From Helicobacter sp. MIT 21-1697 (GTDB lineage Bacteria > Campylobacterota > Campylobacteria > Campylobacterales > Helicobacteraceae): DNA of 64,000 nt. Where the stretch lies: contig NZ_JAPHNC010000005.1 of the NCBI RefSeq assembly GCF_026241255.1, positions 97,780-161,779 of the forward strand, in the 5' to 3' direction. Both the position numbers and the translations under genes were made by a program. Numbering within the stretch: position 1 is the stretch's first letter; the number at the start of each line of letters is the position of its first letter. Positions 1 through 9,609 of the stretch are shown here, piece after piece. The notes under the pieces were generated by a model that was given only the letters and a program-made list of their open reading frames with translations, was not told the origin of the DNA and searched no databases.

Positions 1-1440
1 CTTTTTTTGCAAATCAAGCAAAGAAACCGTTGTCATACCTGAACCAATCACAACAAGAGCACGCAATTTTGTGCCACCATTATTTGCAGCATTTTCCTCA
101 TCTAGCACACCAAACTTCCAAGTAGAATGGGCAAAACCGGTTTTACCCATCATTTCTGCATCTTTGAAGCGAGAAAGCATCCATTCATACTCAACGCCCC
201 AATGCTTACAAAAATGTCGCCAAGCAGGCTCGCCTAACCCATAATATCCGGGCAAAGAATCTGCAAGGTTGTTCATATCTGAAGCTCCCTGCACATTATC
301 GTGCCCTCTTAAGATATTCACGCCTCCGCCATTTTTACCAATATTACCCAAAAACATTTGCAAAATAGGCATAATTCTTGTATTGCTTGTGCCAATGGTA
401 TGTTGTGTAAGCCCTTGATTCCAAATCAAACTTGCAGGTTTTGCCGCTGCCATTTCTTCAGCAATATGTCTAATTTCATCAGCTGGGATTCCACAAATAT
501 CTGCTGCCACTTCTGGTGAGAATTTTTGTGCCTCTTTGATAATATCCTCATAGCCATATACTCTCTCTTTGAGGAATTGTTCATCATAAAGCTTTTTAGC
601 AATAATATGATTGAGCAATCCATAAGCAAAGGCTATATCTGTCCCGCTGCGGATTCTATGAAATTCATCACATTTAGCTGCAGTTTTTGTAAAACGCGGG
701 TCAATGCACACAAGCTTTGCACCTTGCTCTTTAGCGCGCAAAATATGCACCATTGATACAGGGTGATTGACTGCTGGGTTTGCTCCGATGACTAAAATAT
801 ATTTTGAGAACATCATATCGCCAAGATGATTTGTCATACCACCATACCCGAATGTATTCGCCACACCGGCGACTGTTGGGCTGTGTCAAACTCTAGCGCA
901 ATGATCTATATTATTTGTCCCAAAAAATGCTGCAAACTTACGAATGTAATAGCTTTGCTCATTAGAACATTTTGCACTTCCTAAAAACATCACCGCATCA
1001 GGACCGCTTTCTTCTCTAATTTGCTTAAGCTGTGCAGCGATTTTATCCATTGCCTCATCATATTTAAGTCTTGTCCATTGTCCATTTTCTTTTGCCAAAG
1101 GATAGCGCAATCTTGTTTCGCTTCTTGCTCTATCAATTAAATCTGCACCTTTGCAACAATGCCCACCTTGTGAAATTGGGTGGTCTTGTGCCACTTCTTG
1201 ACGCACCCATACGCCATCTTGCACTTCAGCAATTACACCACAACCTACAGAGCAGTGTGTGCAAATGGTTTTAATTTTTTGAGCTTGTGGATATTTTTCC
1301 TTAAGCTCTGCCTCACTTGCTGACCTAACAATTTTCTCACCCTCATTTCCCAAAGCACTGCTTACACCAGCCACAGAAGCCAATGCAGAGAGCTTGAGGA
1401 ATGAACGCCGAGCATTGCGTCTATTGTTTGCCTCGCTCAT
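1..1440 (-). CDS. fdhA: Formate dehydrogenase catalytic subunit FdhA, selenocysteine-containing, 3' end cut by window
   Basis: Catalytic molybdopterin subunit of a periplasmic formate dehydrogenase (formate to CO2, electrons to the quinone pool). The ATG at 1440 is preferred over the GTG two codons upstream because an AAGGAG ribosome site lies 5 bases before it. A twin-arginine signal (RRSFLKL) is at residues 11-17, and the 4Fe-4S motif CxxCxxxC is at 60, 63 and 67, with a further CC near 95. Residue 185 is encoded by UGA (886-888), in the context DHCARV-U-HSPTVAGV. This is the Sec position of FdhN/FdhH-type enzymes, and the frame stays open from there to base 1 with family-typical sequence (GYGGMTNHLGDM, GANPAVNHP). 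An automatic caller would stop at the UGA and report only 186 residues. It is the fourth gene of the operon starting near 3959. The C-terminal part lies outside the window. Confidence 0.95.
846..888 (-). promoter_or_regulatory. UGA(Sec) codon with bacterial SECIS-like hairpin
   Basis: Read on the minus strand, the UGA at 888-886 is followed 13 bases later by a perfect 5-bp stem, UCGCC (872-868) with GGCGA (862-858), closed by a five-base loop GGUGU. A lower stem GCCC (881-878) with GGGU (849-846) can form around it. Bacterial SECIS elements place a short apical stem with a GGU-type loop shortly after the UGA, where SelB binds, and this fits. The hairpin is also coding sequence for FdhA. Confidence 0.75.
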
Positions 1441-1460
1441 TTTCACTCCTTATTTATTGT

Positions 1461-1676
1461 TTATTTGGCAACTGAAAAATAAGTTTGCCAATATTTCGTA
1501 TCATCACGATACAACACTTCTTGCTTTTTGCTCTTGCCTCTGATGACTTCTTTTTGTGCGTGTTCTCCAGAACAACCAGTCAAACTAAGAGAGCCTATCG
1601 CAACCACAGCACCACCTACTCCAGCAGTTTTTAAAAACTTACGCCGAGTTTGATTGCTTTCTTGCATTTTAGACAT
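1461..1676 (-). CDS. Small twin-arginine protein of the formate dehydrogenase locus
   Basis: A 71-residue protein with a Tat signal (TRRKFLKTAGVGG, residues 10-22) followed by a hydrophobic stretch and a lipobox-like LTGC at 32-35. It then has a short Lys-rich tail ending YWQTYFSVAK. The start is supported by a GGAGG site just upstream. Small Tat-signal proteins of this size regularly sit directly before fdhA in Campylobacterota and other proteobacteria ('formate dehydrogenase region TAT target'). Their role is not established; a membrane or periplasmic partner of FdhA is an inference. It sits 20 bases upstream of the fdhA ATG, so the two are probably cotranscribed. Confidence 0.8.
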   Translation of the reverse strand: MSKMQESNQTRRKFLKTAGVGGAVVAIGSLSLTGCSGEHAQKEVIRGKSKKQEVLYRDDTKYWQTYFSVAK

Positions 1677-1767
1677 ATAGCCTCCTTTTTTTGACTTTGG
1701 GATAAACCCATTTGAACCCTTTATGTTAAGAGCTCAAATCAACTTACCCCCTAATACTAAAGAATCT

Positions 1768-2427
1768 TCATTTTAAACTCCGCTCCACATTTAAAAAACT
1801 CTGCAATAAATAGCCCACACTTGCATAATAACTCAAATCCTCTCTTTGAATAAGTGCATCTACAACAAAATCCCCTAAAGGAATCACTAACTCATTTACA
1901 ACTTGGACGCTCAACGCTCTGTCTCCCTCATTGGGAGAGAGCAAAAGATACCGCATTAAAAGCAACAAAAAGCCTAAGTGCTCCTCACTTTCTTTACATT
2001 CTTGAGTATTGAGCCTAAAAGTGCTTTGTTTAGTAAGAGTCCGAGCTTGAAGTAAAGCCTTGCCATTCAAATGTCCCTCAAGGTAATGGGAGAGATAGAG
2101 CATTATTTGAGAATTGCTCATCTCTTTTTTTTCTTTTTTATTCTTTTGAGGCAATGGCACATTGTCTTGAGGCACAGCAAAAGGCAAGATAAAAGTATGC
2201 GTATATTCGCGCAGAATCTGCTCTATACCCTTACGCTCTAACTCACTCTCTAAAAGCTCAAAATGCACACTATCTCGCTCATCAAGGATATTTTCTTTTA
2301 AAATTTTTACTTGTTTTAACAACACGTTTGAGCGCTCACTTAATAATTCATACAAAAATAATCCTGCAAAAAAATCATAATATAATGCTCTTGCATTTGC
2401 TACGGATTCCAAAACATCTCGTGCCAT
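1768..2427 (-). CDS. TorD/NarJ-family molybdoenzyme chaperone
   Basis: A 219-residue cytoplasmic, largely helical protein. Its N-terminus (ARALYYDFFAGLFLYELL, residues 12-29) is typical of TorD/DmsD/NarJ chaperones, which bind Tat signal peptides and hold molybdoenzymes until the cofactor is inserted. Family size is about 200-220 residues, so this looks full length. Its ATG overlaps the stop of the upstream iron-sulfur gene and it precedes the Tat-signal protein and FdhA, so FdhA is the likely client. The gap between it and the small Tat gene (about 90 bases) contains no obvious terminator. No gene symbol is assigned because the family is divergent. Confidence 0.8.
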   Translation of the reverse strand: MARDVLESVANARALYYDFFAGLFLYELLSERSNVLLKQVKILKENILDERDSVHFELLESELERKGIEQILREYTHTFILPFAVPQDNVPLPQKNKKEKKEMSNSQIMLYLSHYLEGHLNGKALLQARTLTKQSTFRLNTQECKESEEHLGFLLLLMRYLLLSPNEGDRALSVQVVNELVIPLGDFVVDALIQREDLSYYASVGYLLQSFLNVERSLK

Positions 2428-3959
2428 TAATGCGCTCCCTCAAACATCACTTTTACCTTGCAATCCGCACAGCATTCTAAAGTTTTAAGCTTAAGAGTAT
2501 CGCTGCCAAAAGCAGGGGCAAGAATACCCTTAATTTTTTCAATACTTTTACGCGTAGCAAAAATTTTATCACATTCTACACATCTAAAGGGTTCATCAGC
2601 TGCAATTTTAGTATATTCAAAGCTTTGTGGAATAAGATTGAGTATGTGAGATTCTATACTTAAGACTTTTTCGGCACAACTTGCCACACAATACCCACAA
2701 TCCGTGCAGAGTGAGGATTTATAAAGCAACTCAAATGATGAATTATTGTTAATCAGGGCATTTGTGTTGCACGCTTCTACGCAACTAAGGCACATTGTGC
2801 AGTTTTGTGCATCAATACCCACAATACCAAAGCCCTTAATTGCCACTTTGCCATATTCTTCTTGCTTAATCCAAAAACGCATACGTTCAGCAAAAATATC
2901 TTTGCTGCTCTCCTTGCTTGTGGGTGTATAAATATAGTGGCTTTGCGTAAGTGGTGCAATCTCATCTAAACACGAAAGAGCATCTTCTTGGTAGAAAAAA
3001 ATCGCCTCTTTATCAAAAATGCGCTTATAGATAGTATTGATAGATTCTACCTCATCGTGTATATGCTCTCCTAAAGGCGTATAAACCACAACAGATGAGC
3101 TACTCTCTTGCAAAAGTGTAAGGAAATAAGTGCTATTAAGCATATCTGGCACTTCTAACACAAAAGGCAGGAGTAAGGAATTATGCTTCCTAAGTGCGCG
3201 AAAGTTATGAGTAAAATGGGGCGATTCAAAATCTGACCTTGCTATTATAAGTGGTATGCGCCCTTTATAAAGTCGTGCTTTATAAGTAAAGGCTTCCAAT
3301 CCATCGCCTTCGCGTTGCATACTTCCTGTGGGACACACACTCACGCATTTACCACAAGCAATACAATCAATCGGGGAGAGCTGCAATATCTTTAGAGAAT
3401 CATCGCTACTTACACCCATAGTTGGGCATATATCAACACAGCTATGGCAAATATTATCGCCATTTGGCAATGTCCGCCTTCCCTGATATTGGCAATGCAA
3501 TGGGTCAAAGACAATATGGCGACTATAAGCTTGCTCCCCACATAAAGAAAGCAAAACTTGCAACATTGAATCTGCGCTGTCATACATATTTGGTGTATGC
3601 ACACCTTTAAAATGAGGGAGATTCTCAAGTGGAGCAAATGAAACTACTTGCGAAGTAGTAATTTCATCAATCTCACCTTGAGCGTTTTTGAAATATAATT
3701 TAAAATCTCCAAGATGTCCGCTAAGACGCACAAAATCTTGTGGTAAAAGATGAAGCACCTCAAGTGCAGTATGTTTTTCATTGACACAAAGTGCTAAAAA
3801 TTCATCGCATAACTCTCCATAGCCTATTACCACACAATGTGGCGTAACTATGCTTAAAATATCTTTGCTAAAAGAAGTAAAATCAAGCGTGAGCTCATTG
3901 CATTCTTGCAGGATTTCTAATTCTTCATTGCTTAAAATTTCATTGATTGTGTCTTTCAT
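2427..3959 (-). CDS. Multi-cluster 4Fe-4S ferredoxin-like protein of the formate dehydrogenase operon
   Basis: A 510-residue cytoplasmic protein without signal peptide. It carries four ferredoxin-type cysteine motifs: CHSCVDICP near residue 170 and CIACGKCVSVCP near 198, then CTMCLSCVEACN near 385 and CTDCGYCVASCAE near 415. A C-terminal CVEC/CCADC pair could bind metal. The central region (about 220-370) has no motif I recognise. First gene of the fdh operon, overlapping the TorD-like gene by one base. Similar iron-sulfur proteins precede fdhA in other Campylobacterota. Electron transfer or a role in FdhA assembly is plausible but unproven. It is not FdhB: it is too long and lies at the wrong end of the operon. 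Confidence 0.75.
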   Translation of the reverse strand: MKDTINEILSNEELEILQECNELTLDFTSFSKDILSIVTPHCVVIGYGELCDEFLALCVNEKHTALEVLHLLPQDFVRLSGHLGDFKLYFKNAQGEIDEITTSQVVSFAPLENLPHFKGVHTPNMYDSADSMLQVLLSLCGEQAYSRHIVFDPLHCQYQGRRTLPNGDNICHSCVDICPTMGVSSDDSLKILQLSPIDCIACGKCVSVCPTGSMQREGDGLEAFTYKARLYKGRIPLIIARSDFESPHFTHNFRALRKHNSLLLPFVLEVPDMLNSTYFLTLLQESSSSVVVYTPLGEHIHDEVESINTIYKRIFDKEAIFFYQEDALSCLDEIAPLTQSHYIYTPTSKESSKDIFAERMRFWIKQEEYGKVAIKGFGIVGIDAQNCTMCLSCVEACNTNALINNNSSFELLYKSSLCTDCGYCVASCAEKVLSIESHILNLIPQSFEYTKIAADEPFRCVECDKIFATRKSIEKIKGILAPAFGSDTLKLKTLECCADCKVKVMFEGAH

Positions 3960-4124
3960 CTTTACCTTACTTTCTTCATTGCGATTATTCCCAAATCTTA
4001 TGCAATATAATACTTCACTTCAGCAAAAATTAAAGCATTTTTTAACCCAAATACTTTTATATAATTTACAACATATCGGTTTTTGTAACACTCTTGCACA
4101 AGTTTATCTCTTTATCATCAAATG

Positions 4125-4715
4125 TTACAATGCAAGAAAGTTTTGCACTATACACCTTCCTTGCTCTTGTAGGATAGATTCAGGGTGGAATTGCACGCCA
4201 TAGCTTTGATAATCTCGCGCTTTAAGTGCGAGGAGCACTCCGCTTTCACTATACCCTAATGCTTCACACTGCCCTAATTTACTCACATAGAGCGAATGAT
4301 AGAGAGCAACTTTTACCCCCTGCCTGATACCTTTAAACAAAGGGTGTGGAGTAAAATAAAAATGTGCATTTTTGCCGTGTGTGGGATTTGCAAGAGAAAT
4401 AACCTCTCCCCCAAAGGCTTGAGCGATACATTGATGTCCCAAACAAATACCTAGAATCTTCTTCGTTGGCGCAAAATGCCTAATCGCATCAAGACACACA
4501 CCTGATTCTAAAGGGTGGCTCGGACCCGGAGAGATAATAAGATGAGCGATAGAATGCTTTTCACAAAGCTGCTCTAATGCCAATAAAGATATATCATTTG
4601 GCACGACAAGAGCCTTTGCACCACATTGCTTGAGCAAATAAAGCACATTGTAAGTAAAAGAATCATAATTATCAATCATTAGCACTTTTGGTGCTTTATG
4701 CTTTTGTCTATTCAT
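4125..4715 (-). CDS. pabA: Aminodeoxychorismate synthase glutaminase subunit (PabA-type)
   Basis: Class I glutamine amidotransferase that supplies ammonia to PabB for 4-amino-4-deoxychorismate (folate pathway). Visible motifs are MIDNYDSFTYN at the N-terminus, the nucleophile elbow GICLGHQ with its Cys, and the catalytic His-Glu in VQFHPES near the C-terminus. Length (about 196 residues) is normal. The frame also allows a TTG start at 4733, but the ATG at 4715 begins closer to the family N-terminus. It overlaps or abuts the end of the pabB-pabC fusion and is translated after it. A second amidotransferase of this family, fused to TrpD, lies at 31539-33146, so this one is assigned to folate by its neighbour. 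Confidence 0.85.
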   Translation of the reverse strand: MNRQKHKAPKVLMIDNYDSFTYNVLYLLKQCGAKALVVPNDISLLALEQLCEKHSIAHLIISPGPSHPLESGVCLDAIRHFAPTKKILGICLGHQCIAQAFGGEVISLANPTHGKNAHFYFTPHPLFKGIRQGVKVALYHSLYVSKLGQCEALGYSESGVLLALKARDYQSYGVQFHPESILQEQGRCIVQNFLAL

Positions 4716-4722
4716 TGTGTCT

Positions 4723-6573
4723 TCATTTATCAAGCTGCACCTGCACTATGCCACGCACAGAATTTATGCAGTAGATTGTCTGCGCTTTTGCAAGATGTTT
4801 ATGTGTTAAAGTTTTTGCCTCTATCGCTCCACTTTGGAGTAATACTTGAGCCAAAGTGCCACTAAGCAACCCACTTTTGCGCTTTGGCGTATAGAATCTC
4901 CCCTCTATCTCAAGCACGATATTGCTTCGCGCACCCTCGCATAGCTCACCCTTTTGGTTACAATAGAGCACATCAAATACCGCGCCAGATTCTATAAGTT
5001 TTACAGAATCTGCAAAATGTGCTCTTTGTGTGCTTTTGTGGCGTAAAAAGAGATTATGAGAATCTTGCCTATATGCAGAGAGAATTACACGAGTAGAGCG
5101 ATGAGGCACAAAAGGTTTGATTACAAGATTCAAGCTGCCATTTGGCAAGAGGCTTAATCGCAATATTGCACGCTCTTGTGGCATTTGTTGTTTGCAAAAT
5201 GTAAAAAATACCTGTGCTTGTTTCACACAATCTCGTTGTGCCAAGCTCTCAATGTGCGGAAATACAAGATGCGAAAATGTAAGATGTGGCACATAAGATT
5301 CCCTAAAAGATGTAACAAATGAGACAAGATGGGTAACATCAAAACCACATTGACGAGCAGAGCGCAAAAGTCGTTCTAAATGCTCTTTTAAAAGAAAAAT
5401 GCGTCCATTATCAAAAAGCATTGTCTCAAAGAGTGCAAAAGATTCTAAAGGAATGGCTTGTAAGAAATGAGTTTTAAGCGCAAGTTCGGCATATTCACTC
5501 TCGCATACAGAATCCCACACTACCCCACTTCCCACACCATAGCGATAAAAATCCTCTTTTGTAGATTTAAAAAGTGTGCGAATAGGCACACAAAATGACA
5601 TTTTCTTAGCAGAAATCACGCCCAATGCACCGCAATACACACCCCTTTGGCGAGATTCTAAACTCTGAATAATCTCCATTGTTTTAAGCTTTGGCGCACC
5701 CGTAATGCTACCACAAGGAAAAAGCGCACAGAAAATATCGCGCAATGAAGTGTGCTTGGAGATTTTGCCCTGCAAAGTAGAAACCATTTGAAAAAGCGTG
5801 GGATAGCTCTTTATCGCGCAGAGATTCTTTATATGTAAGGAATTAGGCTTGATAATCTTGCTTAAATCATTGCGCAATAAATCTACAATCATCATATTTT
5901 CGCTACGATTTTTTCTATCTTGCTGCAATGTGCGCTTTTGCAGAGAATCTAACGTATGGATTTTTGCCCTTTTTATCGTGCCTTTCATCGGTTGGGCAGT
6001 AATTGTGCGATTTTTTACCTTAAAGAAAAGTTCGGGCGAAAAGCAAAGAATCTCACCAAAGGTATTTTTGATATATGCCTTATATGCGGTGTTTTGGCGC
6101 AATAGAATCTCCTTAAAAAGCTGCTTGGAGCGCACTTTGGAGTAAAGCTTTAACTCTTGGGTATAATTAATTTGATAACTCTCGCCTTTTAAAATATACT
6201 CTTTAATGCGCTTAAATGCGCTCTTATAACGCTCATTATCAAGCCCTTGTAAAGCAAAGAGTGAGAATGGCGTATGATGTGGCATTTTGAGATTTTTACA
6301 TTTGTGCCTTTGAGTGAAATATGCAAAATACAGCAATGGCTGCTTGTATGGAGATATTGTAGTCTTTAAATGCCTAGAGAGATGAATATATGCCTTTGCC
6401 TGATAGGCTTGGAGCAACACGCCCGCCTCATAAGTCATATAGCCGACAAAATAGCCTTTGGGCTTGGATTTGAGGGTAGATTCTATACATTCAAGTGCGC
6501 TTAAAACTCCTTGCACATCAAAGGCAATGAGCTTTCTTGTAGGATTTTTATATTTAAAATTGCCATAAATCAT
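4723..6573 (-). CDS. pabB: Fused PabB-PabC: aminodeoxychorismate synthase component I plus ADC lyase
   Basis: A 616-residue two-domain protein. Residues about 90-360 are a chorismate-binding enzyme (ESYQINYTQ, DLLRNDLSK, GSITGAPK). Residues about 375-616 are a class IV PLP aminotransferase with FETMLFDNGRIFLLKEHLERL-type N-terminal signatures and a C-terminal region typical of ADC lyase. Together with PabA it would take chorismate and glutamine to p-aminobenzoate. The fused order is known in several bacteria. The ATG at 6573 has only a weak upstream AAGG, which lies in the loop of a small dyad (AATGCT..AGCATT, 6579-6597). It follows the ribosomal cluster after a terminator-like hairpin. Confidence 0.88.
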   Translation of the reverse strand: MIYGNFKYKNPTRKLIAFDVQGVLSALECIESTLKSKPKGYFVGYMTYEAGVLLQAYQAKAYIHLSRHLKTTISPYKQPLLYFAYFTQRHKCKNLKMPHHTPFSLFALQGLDNERYKSAFKRIKEYILKGESYQINYTQELKLYSKVRSKQLFKEILLRQNTAYKAYIKNTFGEILCFSPELFFKVKNRTITAQPMKGTIKRAKIHTLDSLQKRTLQQDRKNRSENMMIVDLLRNDLSKIIKPNSLHIKNLCAIKSYPTLFQMVSTLQGKISKHTSLRDIFCALFPCGSITGAPKLKTMEIIQSLESRQRGVYCGALGVISAKKMSFCVPIRTLFKSTKEDFYRYGVGSGVVWDSVCESEYAELALKTHFLQAIPLESFALFETMLFDNGRIFLLKEHLERLLRSARQCGFDVTHLVSFVTSFRESYVPHLTFSHLVFPHIESLAQRDCVKQAQVFFTFCKQQMPQERAILRLSLLPNGSLNLVIKPFVPHRSTRVILSAYRQDSHNLFLRHKSTQRAHFADSVKLIESGAVFDVLYCNQKGELCEGARSNIVLEIEGRFYTPKRKSGLLSGTLAQVLLQSGAIEAKTLTHKHLAKAQTIYCINSVRGIVQVQLDK

Positions 6574-6604
6574 CGCATAATGCTACCTTAGAGCATTAAA
6601 TATT

Positions 6605-6636
6605 TGAAAAATTTAGGGAGAGAGTATTATTCCCTA
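6605..6636 (-). terminator. Hairpin after rplQ, probable end of the ribosomal operon
   Basis: On the minus strand TAGGGA (6636-6631) pairs with TCCCTA (6619-6614) across an 11-base loop, followed by an AAATTTTTC tract. The stem is short (6 bp), but its place 40 bases after the rplQ stop suits a factor-independent terminator or processing site. Confidence 0.5.
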
Positions 6637-6674
6637 TTTTAAGCAGTAGATAGAATTTGGCGACAAGAGTTTGA

Positions 6675-7025
6675 TTATACAAACTCAATAAATGCCATTT
6701 GTGAAGCATCGCCTCGGCGCAGTCGTGTGCGCTGGATTCTTGTATATCCACCATTGCGCGAAGCATATTTAGGCGCTAGTTCTGTAACAAGCTTTTTTGT
6801 AGCTCCCTTATGTTGCAAATATGCAAACACATAGCGATGCGCATTCAAATCTCCACTGCGCGCTGTTGTAATAAGCTTTTCAATATAACTTTGCAATTCC
6901 TTTGCCTTAAAAACGCTTGTTTCAATCTTGCCATATTCAATAAGTGCGATAGCAAGATTCTTAAGCAATGCCTTGCGATGGGCTGAAGTCCGCCCTAATT
7001 TCCTATATCCGTGTCTATGTCTCAT
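6675..7025 (-). CDS. rplQ: 50S ribosomal protein L17
   Basis: 116 residues, usual length. It begins [20 protein letters not shown], the conserved L17 N-terminus, and ends with the basic [17 protein letters not shown] segment. L17 sits near the peptide exit tunnel of the large subunit. It is the last gene of the alpha operon portion, 14 bases after rpoA, and is followed by a hairpin terminator. Confidence 0.98.
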   Translation of the reverse strand: MRHRHGYRKLGRTSAHRKALLKNLAIALIEYGKIETSVFKAKELQSYIEKLITTARSGDLNAHRYVFAYLQHKGATKKLVTELAPKYASRNGGYTRIQRTRLRRGDASQMAFIEFV

Positions 7026-7039
7026 TGTTTTGCTCCCAA

Positions 7040-8044
7040 CTAATTATTCTTAATCTTTGCTAACTTACGATTAAGCATTAGCAAAATATCATCAGCAATC
7101 TCCCCACCAACAGGGTATCCAAGCTCATAAAGCTTTTCAGCAATTTCATCATAAGATTTCTTACCCATATTTTTGATATTTTTAAGCTCGTTCTCACTCA
7201 TAATCACAAGCTCACCTACATATTTTAAACCAGACCTATCAAGGCAATTAAAACAACGCGCACTCAAGCTGAGCGTGTCTATTTTAATCATCAAAGTTTT
7301 AAGCTCTCCAGAATCTTCAGAAATATTCCTTGCGCTATTAGAAGCAGCGCTTAAATCCACACCAAAAATGCTCATTTGCTTGTGCATTATGGCTATGGCT
7401 TCCTTAAAGGCTGTGATAGGTTCAATCTGTCCATCTGTCTCAATGTCAAACACAATCTTTTCATAATTTGGATTATCTTCAACAAGCACATTTTCAATTT
7501 CATACACTGCTTTTTTTACAGGCGTAAAATACGCATCAAGTGGGATATAATCCTCTGAAATTTTGCCACGTATGCTTTCACTTGGCACATATCCGATACC
7601 CTTTTGCACAATAAGAGAAAAGCTCAAAGAAGCATTCTCATTGATTGTTGCTAAATATGCTTCCGGATTAACAATCCCTACCATATCATTAACAAGTTCG
7701 TTTGCACTTAAAACCATTGGACCCTTAAACTCATAGTGAAGCTGCACATTATCACTCTCTTTATCCTTGATAAGAAAACGAATGTTCTTAAGATTCGTGA
7801 TAAAATGCGATACATCTTCTACAATACCCCTAATTGAATCAAATTCGTGTGTTACACCCTGAATCCTTAATGCAATAGGAGCATACCCCACAGAGCTTGA
7901 AAGAAGCAAGCGGCGAATAGGGTGAGCAAGAGTGATAGCGTAACCTGATTCAAAAGGATAAACGCTAATTTTGATTCTATTGGTTGAAACTTCCTCAATG
8001 CTTATATCAGTAGGGATATAAGGCTCAATTTTAATCATATTCAT
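7040..8044 (-). CDS. rpoA: RNA polymerase alpha subunit
   Basis: 334 residues. The N-terminal assembly domain (residues 1-230) includes the family hallmark [23 protein letters not shown]. The C-terminal domain (about 255-325) has the helix-hairpin-helix [19 protein letters not shown] that contacts UP elements and activators. The C-terminal domain departs from the enterobacterial form ([21 protein letters not shown]), as in other Helicobacter. An in-frame ATG two codons later is also possible; the upstream one has an AAGGATGG site. It lies between rpsD and rplQ in the conserved alpha-operon order. Confidence 0.98.
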   Translation of the reverse strand: MNMIKIEPYIPTDISIEEVSTNRIKISVYPFESGYAITLAHPIRRLLLSSSVGYAPIALRIQGVTHEFDSIRGIVEDVSHFITNLKNIRFLIKDKESDNVQLHYEFKGPMVLSANELVNDMVGIVNPEAYLATINENASLSFSLIVQKGIGYVPSESIRGKISEDYIPLDAYFTPVKKAVYEIENVLVEDNPNYEKIVFDIETDGQIEPITAFKEAIAIMHKQMSIFGVDLSAASNSARNISEDSGELKTLMIKIDTLSLSARCFNCLDRSGLKYVGELVIMSENELKNIKNMGKKSYDEIAEKLYELGYPVGGEIADDILLMLNRKLAKIKNN

Positions 8045-8071
8045 TCTACAACCATCCTTATGTTTTATTTC

Positions 8072-8698
8072 TTATTTAGAGTAAAGCTCAACGATTAGTC
8101 TTTCCTCAATAGGTATTACAACCTCTTCCCTTTGCGGAAAACGCGTGAATATGCCAAATTTCTTTTCCTTATCCACATCCACCCAAGGAACAATACCTGT
8201 TTGAGAAGTCAAATCAATCGCCCGAATCACTTGAGGATTATTTTTACTTTTTTCTTTTACCTCAATCTTTTGTCCGGGCTTTACCATATACGAGGGAATA
8301 TCTACACGTTTACCATTGATAAGAATATGCCCGTGTGTAACAAGCTGACGCGCAAAGCGACGTGTTGTCGCAAAACCCATACGATACACAACATTATCAA
8401 GTCGTTGCTCAATAATACGCACAAGATTCTCACCTGTATTGCCTTCTTGGCGATTAGCTTCTTTAAAAAGTGCGCGGAATTGCTTTTCGCTTACGCCATA
8501 CATAATTTTGGCTTTTTGTTTTTCGCGAAGCTGCAAACCATATTCAGAAATCTTGCCTCGCTTTTGCCCGTGCTGCCCGGGTCCATAAGGACGCTTATCA
8601 AGCGCGCATTTACCTGCCAATCTCCTTTCACCCTTGAGCGCAAGAGATATGCCAAATCGTCTCTCTAATTTTTCAACTGGTCCTCTATATCGTGCCAT
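8072..8698 (-). CDS. rpsD: 30S ribosomal protein S4
   Basis: 208 residues, normal length. It starts [16 protein letters not shown] and carries the S4 RNA-binding domain at about 98-160 ([34 protein letters not shown]). S4 nucleates 30S assembly by binding 16S rRNA and, in many bacteria, represses its own operon. The N-terminus has no zinc-binding cysteine cluster (one Cys at residue 31), so this is the C-minus type. Confidence 0.98.
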   Translation of the reverse strand: MARYRGPVEKLERRFGISLALKGERRLAGKCALDKRPYGPGQHGQKRGKISEYGLQLREKQKAKIMYGVSEKQFRALFKEANRQEGNTGENLVRIIEQRLDNVVYRMGFATTRRFARQLVTHGHILINGKRVDIPSYMVKPGQKIEVKEKSKNNPQVIRAIDLTSQTGIVPWVDVDKEKKFGIFTRFPQREEVVIPIEERLIVELYSK

Positions 8699-8708
8699 TT
8701 ATACTCCC

Positions 8709-9101
8709 TTACACTCTTCGTCTTTTTGGTGGTCTGCACCCATTATGTGGCAATGGCGTAATATCTTTAAGCCATAGCACCTTGATACCTTCAACAGCTC
8801 CTACACTTTTTACAGCTGTTTCGCGTCCGCTGCCGGGTCCTTGAACCTTAATGCCCACTTCCTTGATGCCGTGCTCTTTTGCCTTTTCCATTGCAGATTC
8901 TACTGCTTGCTGTGCAGCATAAGGTGTGGATTTCTTGCTTCCTTTGAATCCCAATCCACCAGCAGTAGCCCAACACAATACATTGCCCATTTCATCAGTG
9001 ATTGTTACATTTGTATTGTTAAATGATGCAGAAATGCACACTATACCTCGTGCAATATTTTTTTTGACATTTTTTTTCTTTGTTACACTTTTTTTTGCCA
9101 T
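8709..9101 (-). CDS. rpsK: 30S ribosomal protein S11
   Basis: 130 residues, normal size. The conserved core includes [21 protein letters not shown] and the C-terminal [33 protein letters not shown] rRNA-binding tail. The N-terminus is a Lys-rich extension ([15 protein letters not shown]), common in this phylum. It forms part of the 30S platform and lies in rpsM-rpsK-rpsD order. Confidence 0.98.
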   Translation of the reverse strand: MAKKSVTKKKNVKKNIARGIVCISASFNNTNVTITDEMGNVLCWATAGGLGFKGSKKSTPYAAQQAVESAMEKAKEHGIKEVGIKVQGPGSGRETAVKSVGAVEGIKVLWLKDITPLPHNGCRPPKRRRV

Positions 9102-9112
9102 ACCTACACTCC

Positions 9113-9475
9113 TTACTTACTACCAACTGTTTTCTTTTTGCCCTTGCGCGTGCGAGCATTATTTTTGGTAGTTTGTCCCCGAACAGGCAAACCCTTTCTA
9201 TGTCTCAAGCCCCTGTAACTCCCTAAATCCATTAAGGATTTAATATCCATTGTTACTTTCTTTCTAAGGTCGCCCTCTACCATATAACTTTCTTGAATCT
9301 TTTTTGCAATAGATGAGACTTCATCTTCGCTGAGATCAGAAACTCGCTTATCAAAAGAAATATTCACAGCCTTAAGAATATCTTGAGAACTCTTAAGTCC
9401 AATGCCATAAATATAAGTGAGAGCATACTCCACTCTTTTCTTTTTTGGCAAATCTACACCAGCAATTCTAGCCAT
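9113..9475 (-). CDS. rpsM: 30S ribosomal protein S13
   Basis: 120 residues beginning [21 protein letters not shown], with the helix-hairpin-helix [12 protein letters not shown] and the C-terminal [20 protein letters not shown] tail that reaches the P-site tRNA. S13 forms the 30S head and the bridge to L5. It starts 4 bases after the end of rpmJ. Confidence 0.98.
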   Translation of the reverse strand: MARIAGVDLPKKKRVEYALTYIYGIGLKSSQDILKAVNISFDKRVSDLSEDEVSSIAKKIQESYMVEGDLRKKVTMDIKSLMDLGSYRGLRHRKGLPVRGQTTKNNARTRKGKKKTVGSK

Positions 9476-9478
9476 TTT

Positions 9479-9592
9479 TTATCCTTGTCTTTGTTTATGT
9501 TTTGGGGTAGAACAAATTACCCGAACTATACCCTTACGCTTAATAACCTTACACTTGTCGCACATTTTTTTGACTGAAGGTCTAACTTTCAT
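9479..9592 (-). CDS. rpmJ: 50S ribosomal protein L36
   Basis: A 37-residue gene that length filters miss. It begins [15 protein letters not shown] and ends [10 protein letters not shown]. The zinc ribbon ligands C11 and C14 plus C27 and H32 are present, so this is the zinc-binding form. It has an AAGGAG site and lies between infA and rpsM in the usual position. A hairpin and a possible -10 box lie in the 85 bases upstream. Confidence 0.97.
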   Translation of the reverse strand: MKVRPSVKKMCDKCKVIKRKGIVRVICSTPKHKQRQG

Positions 9593-9609
9593 ACTTACTC
9601 CTTTGTATT

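Noticed and set aside
8132..8668. 178-residue plus-strand ORF opposite rpsD
   Set aside because: Antisense shadow of a highly conserved ribosomal gene; no ribosome site, no family character.
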